A stretch of DNA of 5,267 bases from assembly GCA_913009915.1 (NCBI GenBank), contig CAJVYZ010000237.1, positions 1 to 5,267 on the forward strand, given 5' to 3'. Made by a program: the position numbers and the translations under genes. The notes beneath the pieces were generated by a model, which saw nothing but the letters and a program-made list of their open reading frames with translations, was not told where the DNA came from and ran no database searches. Below are positions 5,196 to 5,267 of this stretch, one piece after another (the stretch's first letter is position 1; the number at the start of each line of letters is the position of its first letter). Source of the DNA: an uncultured Gemmatimonadota bacterium. Lineage in GTDB: Bacteria; Gemmatimonadota; Gemmatimonadetes; Gemmatimonadales; GWC2-71-9.

Positions 5196-5267
5196 AAAAA
5201 AAAAAGAAAAGAATAAACAAAATCAAAAAAAAAAAAAAAAAAAAATGATGAATGAACTGACACTCAA
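5196..5267. other. A-rich read-through tail after the adapter (not genomic)
   Basis: Directly after the adapter come ten A residues, a mixed A-rich stretch, a 21-nt A run (5225-5245) and 22 nt of unassigned sequence. The composition breaks sharply from the GC-rich window. This is typical of base calls made past the end of an adapter-ligated fragment. The last 22 nt are probably noise but cannot be assigned. Confidence 0.9.

Noticed and set aside
5072..5263. Minus-strand frame with a poly-Phe start
   Set aside because: It is translated mainly from the poly-A tail and sequencing adapter.

Overview
The window is GC-rich bacterial DNA carrying three complete plus-strand genes, with no RNA gene, CRISPR array or transposase. 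It probably comes from an environmental or metagenomic assembly, because its right end runs into an Illumina adapter. The lineage cannot be fixed from the sequence. A lone B12-dependent ribonucleotide reductase, GTG starts and many G-rich intergenic repeats fit several high-GC environmental phyla. Gemmatimonadota is a guess from general resemblance only.

Layout: 1-258 is a leader with a short tandem repeat (40-83) and no recognisable cobalamin riboswitch. 259-2772 is nrdJ, a class II (adenosylcobalamin-dependent) ribonucleotide reductase. 2773-2899 is a composite repeat: a G-rich array, then two TTTA-loop hairpins, then three AATACG units. A strong intrinsic terminator follows at 2900-2936, so nrdJ looks monocistronic and the repeat lies in its 3' untranslated RNA. 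3000-3851 encodes a TauE/SafE-family membrane permease. 3960-4829 encodes an exported protein of unknown function with a two-part beta-rich appearance and a CGCP motif. 4830-5115 is intergenic, with a stop-codon hairpin and two more G-rich arrays facing each other. A new gene seems to start at 5116 but is cut off after about seven codons. 5138-5195 is Illumina TruSeq adapter sequence and 5196-5267 is A-rich read-through; neither is genomic.

The most interesting biology is the repeat family. G-rich arrays built on GGGGGCAGC occur five times in both orientations. Two of them adjoin a 41-nt double-hairpin core, and the two cores differ by a compensatory base-pair change in one stem. The inverted second copy lies inside the 5' end of the exported-protein gene. 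Read in frame, it supplies most of the signal peptide, including much of the hydrophobic core. This looks like a non-coding repeat recruited as an export signal.

The three genes show no obvious shared pathway. nrdJ makes deoxynucleotides in the cytoplasm, the permease is an inner-membrane protein, and the last gene encodes an envelope protein. The permease and exported-protein genes are neighbours on one strand, but they are separated by 108 nt containing a repeat and a possible promoter.
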